From an uncultured Chloroflexota bacterium (GTDB lineage Bacteria > Chloroflexota > Anaerolineae > Aggregatilineales > Phototrophicaceae): a stretch of DNA of 6,252 bases. Within the stretch, counting starts at the first letter, position 1; each line of letters begins with the position of its first letter. Positions 6,001 to 6,252 of the stretch are shown in pieces. Made by a program: the position numbers and the translations under genes. The DNA lies in NCBI GenBank assembly GCA_903904765.1, contig CAIVEA010000928.1:1-6252 (forward strand), read 5' to 3'. Under the pieces are notes generated by a model. It was not told the DNA's origin. It worked only from the letters and a program-made list of their open reading frames with translations, and searched no databases.

Positions 6001-6252
6001 AGGCCGGCACCAACGCCAGTGCCGTCAATTTGCAGATAGCCGTCGTTCAGCGTGCCGGCTGCGCTGCCCAGCCCGAACAGGCTGCGGATTTGCGCGTCCG
6101 GGCGCATGGCGATCAACCGTCCGCTGCCGTTTACATAATTCTGGAACAGAGTAGCCTGTTCGGAGGTGAGGGCCGTTTCGCCGAGGATAGTCAAATCGTG
6201 CTGGCTGAGTATGGTGCTGGTGAGCGCACTCAGTTCAACCATATCGAAGGTA
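3033..6252 (-). CDS. Large modular extracellular protein: polysaccharide-deacetylase-like domain plus two beta modules on Pro/Thr linkers, 5'-truncated
   Basis: The frame is open through the right edge (codons before the ATG at 6242 read TFD), so the N-terminus and any signal peptide are missing. Numbering below starts at that Met; 1069 residues follow. Residues 1-165 look like the end of a glutamine-amidotransferase-like alpha/beta domain (LTILGETALTSEQA, GSGRLIAMRPDAQ, FTYDLARNVIYTRQGNP). Residues 207-465 resemble the NodB/polysaccharide-deacetylase fold: STSDAHANP with Asp225 and His227, GHEFGIHPYW with His270 and His275, RHHQVAWEGW (317-326), FYHWGTW and FHVDY (433-437). Residues 473-555 form a small beta domain, 557-607 a Pro/Thr linker, 609-787 beta module A, 788-891 a repetitive PPTATPV linker, and 892-1069 beta module B. 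No LPXTG, PEP-CTERM or C-terminal membrane segment is seen, so it is probably secreted or held by its missing N-terminus. A role in trimming or binding surface or environmental polysaccharide is inference; the substrate is unknown. It ends 25 bases before a strong terminator. Confidence 0.85.
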   Translation of the reverse strand, partial: TFDMVELSALTSTILSQHDLTILGETALTSEQATLFQNYVNGSGRLIAMRPDAQIRSLFGLGSAAGTLNDGYLQIDGTGVGAGLPTTTLQIHGTADQIALIPGATTVATLYSNASTATSYPAVVSYNSGRTAAFTYDLARNVIYTRQGNPANANVDVDGDGVKRTIDLFMTSGGGSWVDKDRIPVPQADEQMRLLSRLVRQALTDVTPMPQLWYFPDSARTMLISTSDAHANPTSWYTNLINIANTYGAKITFYVTIGQIDNAMVQNWRLQGHEFGIHPYWSRQDSYTPYASTNLTEGYTASLGWWNLSGLTSSPSTTVRHHQVAWEGWTNAAQVAVSKGMSLDTNFYHWGTWLQKGDGTWPHGYITGSGLPMKFITSTGTVLPYYQLLTELVDEQLVSGAGNGVENLSTAGAVAVSQQMINASQNGNYSALMTQFHVDYINTTSGWVDGTLAYAQSQGVPMWNADRWLSYTNTRSGASLQNISWNGPSGTLTFNLNSTATSGINLTIMLPATYAGGSLNGVNVNGSSTAFTVQTIKGQSMALVNVPSGSRSFTVTYGAALPPTATSNVPTPTTALTNTPLPPTATSTPTTAPTSVPSSTPLPTNTPDASGATTVTLQINTSPDDANEDNQNFDSGSTTLWVGTANVAAASYAGLRFNSIPVPKGATITSAHLEFNSASTQWVTYAVQIAADAADNSSTFTAASLPSMRPLTVARVNHVSNVQWVADQWYVYDEMAPVVQEIVNRDGWSNGNSMSFVLKGTSTSSWARKFLYAFDGNPALAPRLVISYIASPTATPVPPTNTPVPPTATPVPPTATPEPPTATPEPPTNTPVPPTATPEPPTATPVPPTATPVPPTATPVPPTATPEPPTATPVPPTATPVPPTNTPAPTATPTNVQLTVQVVSGANDVNENGTTLTTGSTTVWIGSGSVPSASYTGFRFSSVSIPQGATIVSAYLQFYSTTRQTVSLTVQIAGVAAANSQLFSALRPSQQPLTVTRVTHSSNVTWNSGTWYSFNEMAAIVQEIVNQSGWTSGNSMAFVLRNLSTVANTRKTVRSVEGNSTQAARLVIIYTP
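3036..3569 (-). repeat. Beta module B, C-terminal copy of a duplicated domain
   Basis: Residues 892-1069 of the large protein align end to end with module A. Shared landmarks are D-N-E near the start (NDVNEN), GSTTVWIGSGSV, SYTGFRFSSVSIPQGATI, the AYLQF strand, PLTVTRVTHSSNVTW, the helix-like MAAIVQEIVNQSGWTSGNSMAFVL and the closing strand ARLVIIY. Such modules occur at the C-termini of large secreted bacterial proteins and may bind carbohydrate or Ca2+. Neither function is shown here. Confidence 0.75.
3592..3882 (-). repeat. 21-bp tandem repeat array encoding the PPTATPV/E linker (13 full units plus a partial one)
   Basis: Thirteen 21-base units run from 3592 to 3864, and a degenerate fourteenth covers 3865-3882. 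On the coding strand each gives seven residues of the type PPTATPV, with variants PPTATPE and PPTNTPV. Units at 3655, 3676 and 3697 are identical. The 42-base pair at 3739-3780 is nearly identical to that at 3823-3864, which reveals a higher-order period of four units (84 bases). Because 21 is a multiple of three, gain or loss of units keeps the frame, so linker length could vary between strains. The linker should be extended, flexible and possibly O-glycosylated. Confidence 0.95.
3882..4418 (-). repeat. Beta module A, first copy of the duplicated domain
   Basis: Residues 609-787 of the large protein carry SPDDANEDN near the start, GSTTLWVGTANV, SYAGLRFNSIPVPKGATI, the AHLEF strand, PLTVARVNHVSNVQW, MAPVVQEIVNRDGWSNGNSMSFVL and the closing strand APRLVISY. 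These match module B position by position with only small length differences. The two copies are clearly diverged at DNA level, so the duplication is old, unlike the nearly identical 21-bp units between them. Confidence 0.75.
4422..4574 (-). other. First Pro/Thr-rich linker segment of the large protein
   Basis: Residues 557-607 are almost only Pro, Thr, Ala, Ser, Asn, Val and Leu (for example TPLPPTATSTPTTAPTS). Unlike the second linker, it has no exact DNA repeat unit, so it looks older or less prone to slippage. It separates the deacetylase-like and small beta domains from module A. Confidence 0.8.

Overview
The window looks like a stretch of chromosome from a Chloroflexota-type bacterium (Anaerolineae-like). 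This is inferred, not proven. The clues are moderately high GC, a solute-binding lipoprotein whose lipid anchor leads into a Pro/Thr 'PPTATP' tether, and a large extracellular protein built with the same kind of tether. No rRNA, tRNA, CRISPR array, transposase or phage gene is visible.

Left part, + strand (1-2224). A CNNM/CorC/HlyC-type membrane protein enters from the left edge with only its last transmembrane-proximal residues, two CBS domains and C-terminal CorC_HlyC domain present. Seven bases after its stop comes a lipoprotein resembling the substrate-binding component of carbohydrate ABC importers. Its ribosome binding site overlaps the upstream stop codon, so the two are probably co-transcribed and translationally coupled. 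No permease or ATPase partner is in view.

Middle (2225-3032). A gap of about 260 bases between converging genes holds a perfect 10-bp inverted repeat and otherwise nothing clear. A small DUF1801 protein follows on the - strand with a good Shine-Dalgarno site. A plausible promoter lies upstream of it, with a 20-base palindrome across the spacer and -35 box. Just beyond is a strong, nearly symmetrical intrinsic terminator that serves the large gene to the right.

Right part, - strand (3033-6252). More than half of the window is one large secreted-type protein whose N-terminus lies beyond the right edge. From N to C it has the end of a glutamine-amidotransferase-like alpha/beta domain, a divergent polysaccharide-deacetylase (NodB-like) domain, a small beta domain, a Pro/Thr linker, a beta-rich module, a second Pro/Thr linker encoded by 21-bp tandem repeats, and a second copy of the module. 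I read it as a cell-surface or secreted carbohydrate-active or adhesive protein. Its substrate cannot be told from the sequence.

The three transcription units show no obvious common pathway. The shared theme is the cell envelope: membrane transporter, tethered binding protein and modular extracellular protein. I see no convincing new defence or mobile system. The items most worth a second look are the modular deacetylase-like protein with its nested repeat array, and the palindrome in the DUF1801 promoter.
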